From positions 372,001-436,000 of the forward strand of contig JBMNIQ010000002.1 of assembly GCA_050951095.1 (NCBI GenBank): 64,000 nt of DNA, read 5' to 3'. Position 1 is the first letter of the stretch. Every line of letters begins with the position of its first letter. The DNA comes from UMGS1519 sp050951095 (lineage in GTDB: Bacteria; Actinomycetota; Coriobacteriia; Coriobacteriales; Eggerthellaceae). The notes under the pieces are model-generated. The model was not told the DNA's origin. It worked only from the letters and a program-made list of their open reading frames with translations, and did no database searches. Shown piece after piece: positions 50,234 through 60,282 of this stretch. The position numbers and the translations under genes are program-made.

Positions 50234-50608
50234 AAAATAGCGGGCGGAGGAGGCGAAGTCAAGGGAACGCTCGGGGGAAGGGGCATTCCGCGAAGGGTCC
50301 GCGGCCAGCTTGCGCCTTCGACCGTATGGGGCACCGCGGCCGGTCGGTGCCCCGCGCACATTCCGGCCGTGCAAGCCCACGCCGCAGGCGAACGCACACG
50401 CGGCAATAACCATTACCTATATATATGTAAGGAACCGACGGCGTCGCGGTATGCCTCGCGCGGCAGGACGGCGTGCTTCGCGTCCCGCAACGTGCCGCGC
50501 CCCGCCCGCGCCCCGCCTCGCGCCACTCGGCCCGCATCACAACACGCGGCGCCCGTATCGTCCGCACGTAAAGGACAGTAACGACGTTCTATTAATTATT
50601 TCAAAATT

Positions 50609-50648
50609 GTTAATACGCGTGTAATAACTTACCGCGGTCACGTATAGT
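50609..50648 (+). promoter_or_regulatory. Predicted gdhA promoter with imperfect palindrome
   Basis: GTTAATACGCGTGTAATAAC (50609-50628) is symmetrical at 16 of 20 positions and overlaps the weak -35 TGTAAT (50620-50625); TATAGT (50643-50648) follows after 17 bp. The remainder of the 574-bp gap after marR has no gene that I can see. Confidence 0.5.
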
Positions 50649-50741
50649 GGGAACGCTATTGCAGACGCAGCCTTGCGCACGCAGCGCAAGTCAACCGCGG
50701 CTACATCCGCAAACACAATCGTCTAAAGAACAGGAGTCTCG

Positions 50742-52076
50742 ATGTCCTACGTTGACGACGTCATTGCTGACGTAAAGAAGAAGAACGCCGACCAGCCCGA
50801 ATTCATCCAGGCGGTCACCGAGGTGCTGGAATCGCTGCGCCCGGTGGTGGAGGCCGACCCCCGCTACCAGGAGGCTGCCCTGCTGGAGCGCCTGGTGGAG
50901 CCCGAGCGCATTATCATGTTCCGCGTTCCCTGGGTTGACGACAACGGCAAAGTCCAGGTCAACCGCGGCTATCGCGTGCAGTTCAACAGCGCCCTTGGCC
51001 CCTACAAGGGCGGCCTGCGCTTCCATCCGTCCGTGAACCTGTCCATCATCAAGTTCCTGGGCTTCGAGCAGATCTTCAAGAATTCCCTGACCACGCTGCC
51101 CATCGGCGGCGGCAAGGGCGGCTCCGACTTCGACCCGAAGGGCAAGTCCGACCGCGAGGTCATGGCCTTCTGCCAGAGCTTCATGACGGAGCTGTGCCGC
51201 CACATCGGCGCGGACACCGACGTTCCCGCCGGTGACATCGGCGTGGGCGGCCGCGAGGTCGGCTTCCTGTTCGGCCAGTACAAGCGCATCCGCGACCGCT
51301 ACGAGGGCGTGCTCACGGGCAAGGGCCTGACGTTCGGCGGCTCGCTGGCCCGTACGGAGGCCACTGGCTACGGCCTGGTGTACTTCGTGGACGAGTACCT
51401 GCACGCCGTGAAGAACTCCAGCTTCGAGGACAAGACTGTGGTGGTCTCCGGTGCCGGCAACGTGGCCATTTACGCCATCGAGAAGGTCCAGCAGCTGGGT
51501 GGCAAGGTTGTGACCTGCTCCGATTCCACGGGCTGGATCTACGATCCCGAGGGCATCGACCTGGACCTGCTGAAGGATGTCAAGGAAGTCCGTCGCGAGC
51601 GTCTGACCGCCTATGCGGCCGAGCGTCCGTCCGCCCAGTACCACGAGGGCCGCGGCGTGTGGCAGATCAAGTGCGACATCGCCCTGCCGTGCGCTACGCA
51701 GAACGAGCTGCACATCGAGGACGCCCAGCAGCTGGTTGCCAATGGCTGCCAGGTTGTGGGCGAGGGCGCGAACATGCCCACCACCATGGACGCCACGAAG
51801 TACCTGCAGGACAACGGCATTGCGTTCTTCCCGGGCAAGGCTTCGAACGCCGGCGGCGTGGCAACGTCCGCTCTGGAGATGAGCCAGAACTCCATGCGCC
51901 TGAGCTGGACGTTCGAAGAGGTCGACGCACGTCTGAAGACCATCATGCAGGGCATCTTCCATGCCTGCAGCGACGCAGCTGCCGAAGCAGGCGTCGAGGG
52001 CGACTACGTTGCCGGTGCGAACATCGCCGGCTTCAAGAAGGTCGCCGAGGCCATGCTGGCCCAGGGCGTGTGCTAG
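50742..52076 (+). CDS. gdhA: NADP-specific glutamate dehydrogenase
   Basis: A 444-aa hexameric-type enzyme that makes glutamate from 2-oxoglutarate and ammonium with NADPH. Visible motifs: GPYKGGLRFHPSVNLSIIKFLGFEQ, PIGGGKGGSDFDPKGKS with the catalytic lysine, PAGDIGVGGREVGFL, and the coenzyme-binding VVSGAGNVAIYAIEK. Length and the QVNRGYRVQFNSALGPYKGG segment are those of small GDH family I. ATG 50742 follows AGGAG. Single gene with its own promoter and terminator. Confidence 0.97.
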   Translation: MSYVDDVIADVKKKNADQPEFIQAVTEVLESLRPVVEADPRYQEAALLERLVEPERIIMFRVPWVDDNGKVQVNRGYRVQFNSALGPYKGGLRFHPSVNLSIIKFLGFEQIFKNSLTTLPIGGGKGGSDFDPKGKSDREVMAFCQSFMTELCRHIGADTDVPAGDIGVGGREVGFLFGQYKRIRDRYEGVLTGKGLTFGGSLARTEATGYGLVYFVDEYLHAVKNSSFEDKTVVVSGAGNVAIYAIEKVQQLGGKVVTCSDSTGWIYDPEGIDLDLLKDVKEVRRERLTAYAAERPSAQYHEGRGVWQIKCDIALPCATQNELHIEDAQQLVANGCQVVGEGANMPTTMDATKYLQDNGIAFFPGKASNAGGVATSALEMSQNSMRLSWTFEEVDARLKTIMQGIFHACSDAAAEAGVEGDYVAGANIAGFKKVAEAMLAQGVC

Positions 52077-52126
52077 TCGGTATTCGCCGAGTGCACAAGA
52101 CGCAGTGCGCGTCTGATTGAATTTCG

Positions 52127-52163
52127 CGCCGCAGGCGGGATCATCCCGCTTGTAGCGTTTTTT
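52127..52163 (+). terminator. gdhA terminator
   Basis: GCGGGA/TCCCGC hairpin (52135-52149), supported by outer CGC/GCG pairing, then TTTTTT at 52158-52163. Confidence 0.8.
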
Positions 52164-52251
52164 ATTTACCCGCAATAGGGAAACGGCATCGCAGGAACCT
52201 CGCGTACCTATGTACAGAAGTAACTATCTGTAACCTAATCCGACAAAAATT

Positions 52252-52281
52252 TTCAAACAATGAAGGCGGCAGTGTTATAAT
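52252..52281 (+). promoter_or_regulatory. Predicted promoter of the pilus locus
   Basis: A consensus TATAAT (52276-52281) with TTCAAA (52252-52257) 18 bp upstream, in an AT-rich part of the 363-bp gap after gdhA. No other gene or structured RNA was recognised in this gap. Confidence 0.6.
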
Positions 52282-52439
52282 GAAACCTCGAGTTAAACAA
52301 CGGGAAGATAAACTGGTCCTCAACGTTTTACATCGTGGAACATTCATTCATCTATGCCTTCGGGAAAGGTTTACAGATGAGCCCTCGGTGATGGGACGTT
52401 GTGCGGGATTGATAGTTTATGGGGAATGGGATACGCGCG

Positions 52440-52742
52440 ATGGCGCAAGATGAGCGGAAAAATCTATCGAAGCTTAAACGATCCGAGCTTCTGGAGATCA
52501 TCTTGGCTCAGAGCGAAGAGATCGAGCGCCTGCGTGCCGAATTGGCGGAGAAGGATGCCGAACTGGAATCCAAGCGTATCGCCATTGCGGAATCCGGATC
52601 CATTGCGGAAGCTTCCCTGAAACTCACCCATATCTTCGAAGATGCCCAGAAAGCGGCAGACCTGTACCTTGCGAACGTCAAGCGCAGCCAGCACAGCCGT
52701 ACCGCAGCCGGCAACGGGCAATTCCCTGGAGAACGGGCATAG
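52440..52742 (+). CDS. Small coiled-coil protein at the head of the pilus locus
   Basis: A 100-aa soluble protein. LSKLKRSELLEIILAQSEEIERLRAELAEKDAELESKRIAI forms a regular heptad coiled coil (about 5-50), followed by a helical EASLKLTHIFEDAQKAADLYL that recalls the DivIVA/scaffold-like phrase found before membrane domains. ATG 52440 has GGGGAATGGG upstream. The stop at 52742 is seven bases before the signal peptidase start, so the two are co-transcribed. Function unknown; may organise the secretion site. Confidence 0.7.
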   Translation: MAQDERKNLSKLKRSELLEIILAQSEEIERLRAELAEKDAELESKRIAIAESGSIAEASLKLTHIFEDAQKAADLYLANVKRSQHSRTAAGNGQFPGERA

Positions 52743-52749
52743 GGCGTGG

Positions 52750-53472
52750 ATGCGAATGGCGGCAAAGTCAATACGCGGCGCACGTCACGCCCGTCCGCAA
52801 CCCGAAGGGCGTACCGGCACCTCGGGCGCGCATACGTCCAAAGATACCCGGCCTACGCAATCGAATGCTGCGACGCCGACGCGGCCGAATACTGCGGTAG
52901 CGGCAGTCGTGTTGCCTTCGGCCGCCGAAGCGCGTGCGGCGCTGGAGCGCGACCGTTCGCGGTCACGCATTTCGAACACGCTGCGCAGTACGGTGTTCGT
53001 CTTGGTGGTTGCTGCGGCGGTAGCGGTGCTGGTGGCGGTCTTGCTGCTGCCGGTGCTGCGCATCTACGGCACCTCCATGAGCGGCACGCTGGATGCGGGA
53101 GACGTGGTGGTCTCGGCGAAGTCGTCGGATTTCGCCACGGGCGATGTCGTCGCGTTCTACTACAACAACAACATCCTGGTGAAACGGGTGATTGCGAACT
53201 CGGGCGATTGGGTGGACATAGACAAGGAAGGCAACGTCTACGTCAACAACCAAAAGCTCGACGAACCCTACCTTAGCTCGAAGGCGTACGGAGAGACGAA
53301 CATCAAGCTGCCGTATCAGGTGCCCGATGGAAAGGTGTTCGTGATGGGCGACAACCGGAAGGTGTCGATCGATTCGCGCAACACGTCGGTCGGCTGCGTG
53401 TCGTCGGAGCAGTTGGTGGGAAAGATCATATTCAGGGTATGGCCGCTCACGGGAATAGGTCCGGTCGGTTAG
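52750..53472 (+). CDS. lepB: Signal peptidase I
   Basis: A 240-aa membrane serine protease. A long polar N-terminal stretch (about 1-75) precedes one membrane helix (about 81-103); catalytic S109 is in YGTSMSGTL and K145 in LVKRVIANSGDWV, then the conserved GDNRKVSIDSRNTSVG. It cleaves signal peptides on the outer face. Its site directly before the pilin genes suggests dedication to pilin processing, as seen in other pilus islands. ATG 52750 is the first of two close ones. Confidence 0.9.
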   Translation: MRMAAKSIRGARHARPQPEGRTGTSGAHTSKDTRPTQSNAATPTRPNTAVAAVVLPSAAEARAALERDRSRSRISNTLRSTVFVLVVAAAVAVLVAVLLLPVLRIYGTSMSGTLDAGDVVVSAKSSDFATGDVVAFYYNNNILVKRVIANSGDWVDIDKEGNVYVNNQKLDEPYLSSKAYGETNIKLPYQVPDGKVFVMGDNRKVSIDSRNTSVGCVSSEQLVGKIIFRVWPLTGIGPVG

Positions 53473-53539
53473 GCAGCCAGTAAGGAAGCGAAACGAAAAG
53501 AAGGCACGCCGATACGCTATCGGCAAAGCAGACGAAACT

Positions 53540-56168
53540 ATGAAGCATGCAAGGCAACAAGAACAAACCACCAACTTGGTTCGGAAGATGAGCAGGTACT
53601 TCCTTGCCCTTCGCAGACAGGCGAAGAGGCATCGCGCCGCCGTGCTGTCCGTAATGTGCGTCGTGGTGTTCGCCACGACATATGCGCTTATTCTGCCTGC
53701 TATTACCATCGATCAGCATACGGCAGAAAACGAACCCGGCATGAGCATTGCAAGCTCGTCGTCTGCCGGTAACCAGGATGCTACAGCTTCTTCTAATAAG
53801 AAGGCGGACAAGCAAGAAAAGGTGGCGTCGCAGGAAGCGAAAGCCGCTCATAATACGGATGCCGAAAAGGCCTCTGATGAAAAAGAGAAGGGCGCTGCTT
53901 CCGGCAACGACAAAACGTCGTCCGATTCCGAAGGCAAGGCGGCGTCTGCCAAGCTCACCGCCAACAAGGATGGTTACCAGGTAACCGTCGACTACGGCAA
54001 GGATGCCGATATTGCCAAGGGCGCGGAGCTTTCCGTGAAGGAATACGCGAAAGACTCCGATGAATACCAGGCCGCCAGGCAAAAGGTGATCGAGGCGAAG
54101 AAGGCGGCTGGCGAAAAGGTGAACGAGGACGCGCTGGGCTTTGCGGCGTTCAATATTTCGATTCTGGACAAGGATGGCAACAAAGTCGAGCCCGCTCAGG
54201 GCGCAAAAGTCAGCGTCAAACTGTCGGCTGATAACCTGCCGAAGAAGATCAAGGCGAAAAGCCTTCAGGTCCAGCATATCAAGGACAATGCGTCGGACGA
54301 TGTCGAAACGGTGGCCGACGCGGAGAATACCGAAAAGGATACGGTATCGCTGGACGGCACCACTGCAAAGGCCGACTTCACAGTGGACTCGTTCTCGACG
54401 TTCACGCTGACGTACTACTATGCTGACTCCTTCAGCCGAATTCGCGTGGTGGACGAAAACGGCGACTCGCTTGGGACCGATAAGGGCCAGACCATTTATC
54501 GGTCCTCGGAATCCCTGAGCAATCTTGCGAGCGCCGCCAACCCCGACAGCAAAACCTACATGTTTGTGCAAGCACGGGTGGGCACGAGTTTCGCCAATGC
54601 AGCAGGCACCACCTTTACCAGCGGCACCATCGGGTGCGACTACAGTTATTGGTACGGATATGACAACTGGTATTACACCACCGGCGGGGCGAAGACATAC
54701 TTCAACGATGACGATATCCTCTACCTGGTATACGAGCCGAAGACCGTCACGCTGACATTCAGCACGAACGGCGGCTCCGGCACCCGTCCCAGCTCGATAA
54801 CCGGCAAAGTGGGCGACACGGTGACGCTTCCGACATATAGCGGAACGCGAGACGGTTATACCTTCCTCGGTTGGACGGATACGAAGGACCTGACGGGAGA
54901 CGTCAACTACCACGAGGTCTATCCGGCGGGCTCCGAATACGTCTTGTCTGCGGATACGACGCTGTATGCCGCATGGAGCAACAACAACGGCATCTCGCGT
55001 TCGGATTTCTACGTGCAGCTTGGCGGCACCATTCCCACCGAGCCCGGAAGCTATCCGGCCACCAGCTACACGAGCGGCATCAGGATCGACAACAACGTCA
55101 AGGACAAACGCTGGATCATCGACACGGCGTGGACGTCCATTTCAGGGGCGAATGCGCAGAACAATGTCACGGCGAACCTAAATTCGATGCCCTCTGTGGA
55201 CCAGCTGGTAGCAGACATCAACAAAAGCTCGAGCAAGCTTGGGTTTACGGTTAAGAACAGCGGGGGAGAACTGGTAGTTGCCTCCATCACGAATTCGACG
55301 ACAAATAAGCAGAAATACAATGTCAGCGAAGGCGATGCCCTGTACGTGCTGTGGTATGCGCAGAAGCTGCAGTCGACATCGGGTGTGGGCAATACCTGGC
55401 ACGTCGATGGCGTGCTGCTGGTAAAGAACAAGGTGACTCTCACGTATGTGAAGAATACCGACAGCGTGGTGGGCAATATGCTGCGCGGCTATCAGACGCC
55501 GCAGGACACGCAGGTCGTCATCGGCGCCGACGGCTCTGCCCAGCGGCACGGTGATGACCCCCACGCGCACCGGCTACAACTTCCTTGGTTGGAATACGAA
55601 GGCCGATGGCTCCGGCAAGGCCTACTCCAACAATGCGACGTACACGCTGTCTGAAGACACCACCCTGTACGCGCAGTGGGAGCGCAAGACCACGGGCATC
55701 ACGGTCTACAAGGTAGATAAGGACGACACGTCTAAGAACCTGGACGGCGCCAAGTTCAAGCTGACGAAGAAGAATGGCGATACCTACGAAGCGGTGAAGA
55801 TCAACGGGGTCACCGATGACAACGGAATATTCACCGTGAGCTCATCCGGCACCAAGTTGACCGGCCTGGATGATGGCACCTACCGGCTGACGGAAACGGC
55901 CGCACCTTCGGGCTACATCGTGTCGAATTCCACTGTCGAGTTCACCGTTTCCGACGGCGTTGCGCAGAACTTCGGCAGCAGCACCGACAATGCCTGGCTG
56001 GTCAACAACAACCGGCTCACTATCAAGAACACTCCCGGCAACCCCCTGCCGAATACCGGTGGCGAGGGAACGTGGATGTACTTCGCGGCAGGCGCTGCGC
56101 TTGTGCTGATAGCAGCAATCGGCGGCTTCGTTTTGAGGCGCAGAAACCACGGAAAGGGGGGATGCTAG
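53540..56168 (+). pseudogene. LPxTG adhesin/pilus tip protein gene with one frameshift
   Basis: Two frames make one protein of about 875 aa. The first (53540-55654) begins with a cationic segment and the helix VVVFATTYALILPAITID, a mark of SpaA-like surface proteins in clostridia and coriobacteria. A charged Ala/Lys/Glu-rich region and an InlB/Flg_new-type repeat (TRDGYTFLGWTD) follow. A shift near the CCC at 55539-55541 moves to the second frame. That frame holds the rest of another such repeat (TRTGYNFLGWNTK), a SpaA/Cna_B domain with YKVDKDD and YRLTETAAPSGY, and the sorting signal LPNTGGEG plus helix and basic tail. Without repair the product would lack the wall anchor. Confidence 0.82.
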
Positions 56169-56272
56169 GGACCCTCGTTCCGACGTGATGCGTCGAAAAG
56201 CGATTCCGAAACGATAGCAAAGACAGTTTGTAGTTAGTACTTGGGAAATGAATGACAAGAAAGGATTGGGAT

Positions 56273-57657
56273 ATGACTACTACGTTCAACAAGGCCATCT
56301 CTCTCGTTGCCGCGATGATTATGGCCATCGTGCTGATGATCCCTGCTGGTGCGGCCTACGCTGCCGGCACGGGCTCTATCACGATTACCCCGCCGGCGGG
56401 CACTGCTGCCGGTACCACGAACACGTATAAGGTTTACAAGGTGTTCGACGCAGACGGCAACGGCACGAACATCAGCTATAAGCTGAGCAACGGCGATACT
56501 CTGACGCAGTCCATGAAGGATGCGGGCTTCTCCGTTGACAGCGCCGGCAACGTTTCCGGCCCCGACACGCTGAGCAAGGATGCCATCGCGGCTATCGCTG
56601 CATACGTGACGGATGCCGACCTGGTTGCCACCGTCACCAGCACCGGCACCGACAACGCGGTGGCCGAGGGCCTGGCGAACGGCTACTACTACATCACCAC
56701 TTCCACGGGCACGGCAGTCACCATCGACTCCACGAACCCGAACGCAACGGTAAAGGATAAGAACACGGTTCCTGCCGTTACGAAGAAGATCACCAATGCT
56801 GCCGCTGGTTCTGTGAGCGATGAAGGCCAGAAGGCTCTTGCCCAGTTGGTTCGAAGGTTTCCTACGAGTCCGACATCACCGTGCCGGCCAACACGAAGAA
56901 CCTGAAGTTCGCCGACACCATGGACAGCACGCAGACCCTGGACGCAAGCTCTATCAAGGTCACGGTTGACGGCACGGCTGTTGCTGCCGACAACTACACG
57001 CTGACCACGACCGATAACACCATCAAGATCTCGTTCGCGAATGCCTATGTGGCGGGTCTGGTTAACAACGCGAAGATCGTCGTGACGTACGATGCCACGG
57101 TGAACAGCGCCGCACTGACCGCCGACCCCTCTAAGAATACGGCTAAGATCACGTATGGCGACAACGACGCTACCGTCACCTCCACCACCACGGAGGTCTA
57201 CAACGCCAAGGTCACGGTGACGAAGAAGTTCGAGGGCCTGACCGGCACGCTCGCCAACAACGACTCTGCCCAGTTCGTCCTGAAGAACGCGGACGGCAAG
57301 TACTACCAGAACAGCAACAACGTTGTTACCTGGGTTGATTCTGCCGACAACGCCACGAAGCTGACCTACACGCAGGCCGGCAGCCAGGACTTCACCGGCC
57401 TTGCCGACGGCACCTACACGTTGGTTGAGAGCAAGACCCCGGCTGGCTACAAGACCGCTGCCGACACCACGATCACCATCGACCAGGGCACGTATACCCA
57501 GACGAACCTGGAGCAGGCTGCCGAGATCACGAACGAGACCGGTTCCGCGCTGCCCACCACGGGCGGCATGGGCACCACGCTGCTGTACATCGTGGGTGCT
57601 GCACTGGTTATCGGTGCGGGCGTGCTGCTGATCACCAGGAGGAGGATGCAGGAGTAA
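56273..57657 (+). pseudogene. Major (shaft) pilin gene with one frameshift
   Basis: Signal peptide (AISLVAAMIMAIVLMIPAGAAYA), an N-terminal domain, the segment NTVPAVTKKI whose lysine is a candidate pilin-motif residue, then two isopeptide-type domains, E-box YTLVESKTPAGY and sorting signal LPTTGGMG with helix and RRRMQE tail. A shift near 56841-56851 breaks the frame: the first part ends after LAQLVRRFPTS while the correct continuation is VGSKVSYESDITVPANTKN. ATG 56273 follows AAAGGA. The intact protein would be about 460 aa, a typical FimA/SpaA shaft subunit. Confidence 0.85.
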
Positions 57658-57746
57658 CGTGTATGTCGAAGCGCTCCGTTCCCGTGCGATGCATGCGGGG
57701 CGGGGCGCGTTCGACGACCTGCATTTTCAAAAGGAACGACTGAAGG

Positions 57747-58763
57747 GTGAGAGAAGCAAGAAAAACCACCAGGCTGCGCGGGCGCCAGGCAGAAGGCGCT
57801 CCAGTGCGGAGGAAATCTTGGCTCAGGCGCAATGGCGTGACCTTGATTCTGGTGCTTGCGCTGCTTACGGGGCTGGGACTGCTTCTCTATCCTTCCGTCA
57901 GCAACTGGTGGAATCAGGTGCACCAGTCCAATGTGGTAGTGGAATACGCATCCGCTGTTTCGGATATGGATGCGAAGCAGTACAAGGAGATGCTCGGCGA
58001 AGCGACGCGACGTACAACAAGACGGCTGGCCGAAACCGGCGCGCTCTGGAGCATGACCCCAGCGCAGCGCGAAGGAGTACAACTCCATCCTCAACGTCGA
58101 CGGCCACGGGGCCATGGGCTACATCCAGCATCCCGAAGATCAATGTCGAGCTGCCCATATACCACGGCACGGACGATTCCGTGCTGCAAACGAGCATCGG
58201 CCATCTGGCGGGCACCAGCCTGCCGGTGGGCGGCAAGGGGACGCACACCGTGCTCTCCGGCCATCGAGGGACTGCCCTCTGCGGCGCTGTTCACGGACCT
58301 CGACCGCCTGAAGGAAGGCGACACGTTCACCATCACCGTGCTGAACAAGACGCTCACGTACGAGGTGGACCAGATCCGCATAGTGGAGCCTACGGACCTG
58401 AGCAGCCTGCAGATCGAGAAGGGCAAGGACCTCTGCACGCTGGTCACCTGCACGCCCTACGGCATCAACACGCACCGGCTGCTGGTGCGCGGGCATCGCA
58501 TTCCGAATGCGAACGGCGATGCGCAGGTGATTGCCGAGGCGCTGCAGGTGCCGCCGGCATACATTGCGTTGGCCGTTGTCATTGTGGTGCTGCTGGTGCT
58601 GATTGCGTATTCGTTCGTGCGGATGCGCAGCCGGCGCAAGGCGTCCGACTTCCAGGCGTCGTACTTGGCGGAGCAGGGCCTTCAGCGTCCGAATGTCGAT
58701 ATGCACGACGAAGAGGCGCAAGGGTTTCTGCAGCGGCTGAGGAACTATCTGCAGGGACGGTAA
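57747..58763 (+). pseudogene. Class C-type (pilus) sortase gene with about four frameshifts
   Basis: Fragments in three frames form a class C sortase: N-terminal helix LILVLALLTGLGLLLYPSVS, then YNKTAGR/ETGALWSMTPAQ, EYNSILNVDGHGAMGYI, IPKINVELPIYHGTDDSVLQ, HLAGTSLPVGGKGTHTVLSGHRG, then LPSAALFTDLDRLKEGD, and the catalytic TLVTCTPYGINTHRLLVRGHR. A C-terminal helix follows. Shifts lie near 58003-58015, 58066-58075, 58127-58132 and 58262-58270. As sequenced no functional enzyme could be made, because histidine and cysteine motifs are in different frames. Confidence 0.82.
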
Positions 58764-58805
58764 CGGGAAGCGGAAGGCATATCCGCGTGATGAAGTGTGA
58801 GAGCT

Positions 58806-59558
58806 ATGATGAGGACACAAACGATTATTGATACGAAAGCATTCGCCCTGAGGGCGGTAGCGGTTCTTGCCCTGGTGGCTTTCGCACTTTGCATGACCGC
58901 GCGCTTCCAGACGGCCGACGCGGCCGAGATGCTGAATGCGAACCAGAAGGGATCGCTGGCCATCTCGCCGGTAAACACCGACGGCAAGTCCGTGAGCGGC
59001 ACCTTCGAAATCTACAAGGTGGCCAATGCCGTTGCGGATGGCACCGGTTGGCATTTCGAATGGGCCAAGGGCTATGAAGGCACGGACCATGCCCTGTACG
59101 ATAAGACGGGAAATTTGAGCGCGGCCTACACGAAGCAGCTTGCCAGCCTGCTGAAGGGCAAGGTGGAAACTCGGAAGCCGACGCAGAAGAGCGCAAGCAA
59201 TGCGGCAACCACGACGTTCTCAAACCTGCCCGTGGGCCTGTACTACGTGAAGATGACGAACGTGCAGAAGGGCTAGGACACCATCAGCCCGTTCCTGGTT
59301 TCCATTCCCACTACCGATGCGGACGGCAATCTGACGTACAACGTGACGGCGAATACGAAGGCGGGTAAAGCGGAAAAGGAAAGCAGCAGCACGACGTCGA
59401 GCACTACTGGGTCCAGCTCCGGTTCTTCTTCGACGGAGACGCTGCCCCAGACCGGGCAGCTGTGGTGGCCCGTATTCGTGCTGATTGCCGCCGGTGCGGC
59501 CTTCCTGCTTGCCGGCGTTGCCCGCCGCCATTCCGGAAAGAACGACGCGGCGCGCTAA
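58806..59558 (+). pseudogene. Minor pilin gene interrupted by an in-frame TAG
   Basis: The first part has a signal peptide (AVAVLALVAFALCMTA) and a pilin-type domain with FEIYKVANAV and FSNLPVGLYYVKMTNVQKG. TAG at 59274-59276 then interrupts. The same frame goes on with DTISPFLVSIPTTDADG, a Ser/Thr linker, LPQTGQLWW, a helix and RRHSGK, a complete sorting signal. GYDTISPFLVSIP is what family members show, so one TAC-to-TAG change explains it. Start is ATG 58806 or 58809. Confidence 0.82.
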
Positions 59559-59576
59559 GACGGCTTGCTGGTTCGC

Positions 59577-60215
59577 ATGGCAAAGACGGAGCAGAGGGAA
59601 GCCGCCCCGCGCAAACGCGGAGGCGTCCTGATCAAGATCGGCATCATCCTTATTGCGGCGGCGCTGGCGCTGACGGCCTACAATCTGTGGGATGCGTACC
59701 GCGCCGGGCAGGATGCTGCCGCCATATCGTCGCAGCTTCCGGATGCTACGCAGGAAACGGCGCTGAAGTGGGACAAGAATGCCGACATGCCCACGAAGAC
59801 CATCGATGGGTACCAGTACATCGGCACCATCGCCATACCCAGCATGAACCTGAAGCTGCCGGTGATGGCGAAGTGGGATTACGACCGCATGACTATTTCC
59901 CCGTGCCGGTATTCGGGATCGTATTGGGCGGATGACATGGTCATTTGCGGCCATGATTACTCCACGCACTTCGGGCCGATTGCGAATTGCACGCCCGGTC
60001 AGGATGTGTACTTCACGAACGTGAACGGCCTGCGAATCCATTACCAAGTCAGCAATGTCGAGATCCTGCAGCCCACGGATGTGGAGAAGATGATCGACAA
60101 CAGCAAGAACAGCTCCTCTACTGCGGAGTGGGACCTTTCGCTATTCACGTGCACCATCAGCGGTCAGGCGCGCTGCACGGTGCGCTGCGTGCGCGTCAGC
60201 GGACCTGGCCGGTAG
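59577..60215 (+). CDS. Second sortase of the pilus locus
   Basis: A 212-aa sortase with an N-terminal membrane helix (about 20-38). The fold shows YIGTIAIPSMNLKLPVM, the catalytic histidine in MVICGHDYSTHFGPI, the cysteine in LFTCTISG and the arginine in ARCTVRCVRV. Sequence around the active site resembles the small sortases that accompany pilus genes in clostridia and coriobacteria; the class is not certain. The frame is intact. Start at ATG 59577 has no strong ribosome binding site and could rely on coupling. It could anchor the pili or the minor pilin. Confidence 0.85.
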   Translation: MAKTEQREAAPRKRGGVLIKIGIILIAAALALTAYNLWDAYRAGQDAAAISSQLPDATQETALKWDKNADMPTKTIDGYQYIGTIAIPSMNLKLPVMAKWDYDRMTISPCRYSGSYWADDMVICGHDYSTHFGPIANCTPGQDVYFTNVNGLRIHYQVSNVEILQPTDVEKMIDNSKNSSSTAEWDLSLFTCTISGQARCTVRCVRVSGPGR

Positions 60216-60282
60216 CGTCAGCGGATCCGGCAGATAACGTCAGGCCCGCCGTTGCGGGACGCTGCTGTGCGTCGTATGCGGT

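Noticed and set aside
50691..52175. 494-codon minus-strand open frame
   Set aside because: Antisense of gdhA; its length follows from GC-rich codon bias.
52280..52453. 57-codon frame starting in the pilus-locus promoter
   Set aside because: Its ATG overlaps the TATAAT box, so it would not be on the message made from that promoter.
59274..59276. Pyrrolysine or other programmed recoding at TAG
   Set aside because: No Pyl genes or recoding element seen, and neighbouring genes carry frameshifts, so a plain nonsense mutation is simpler.
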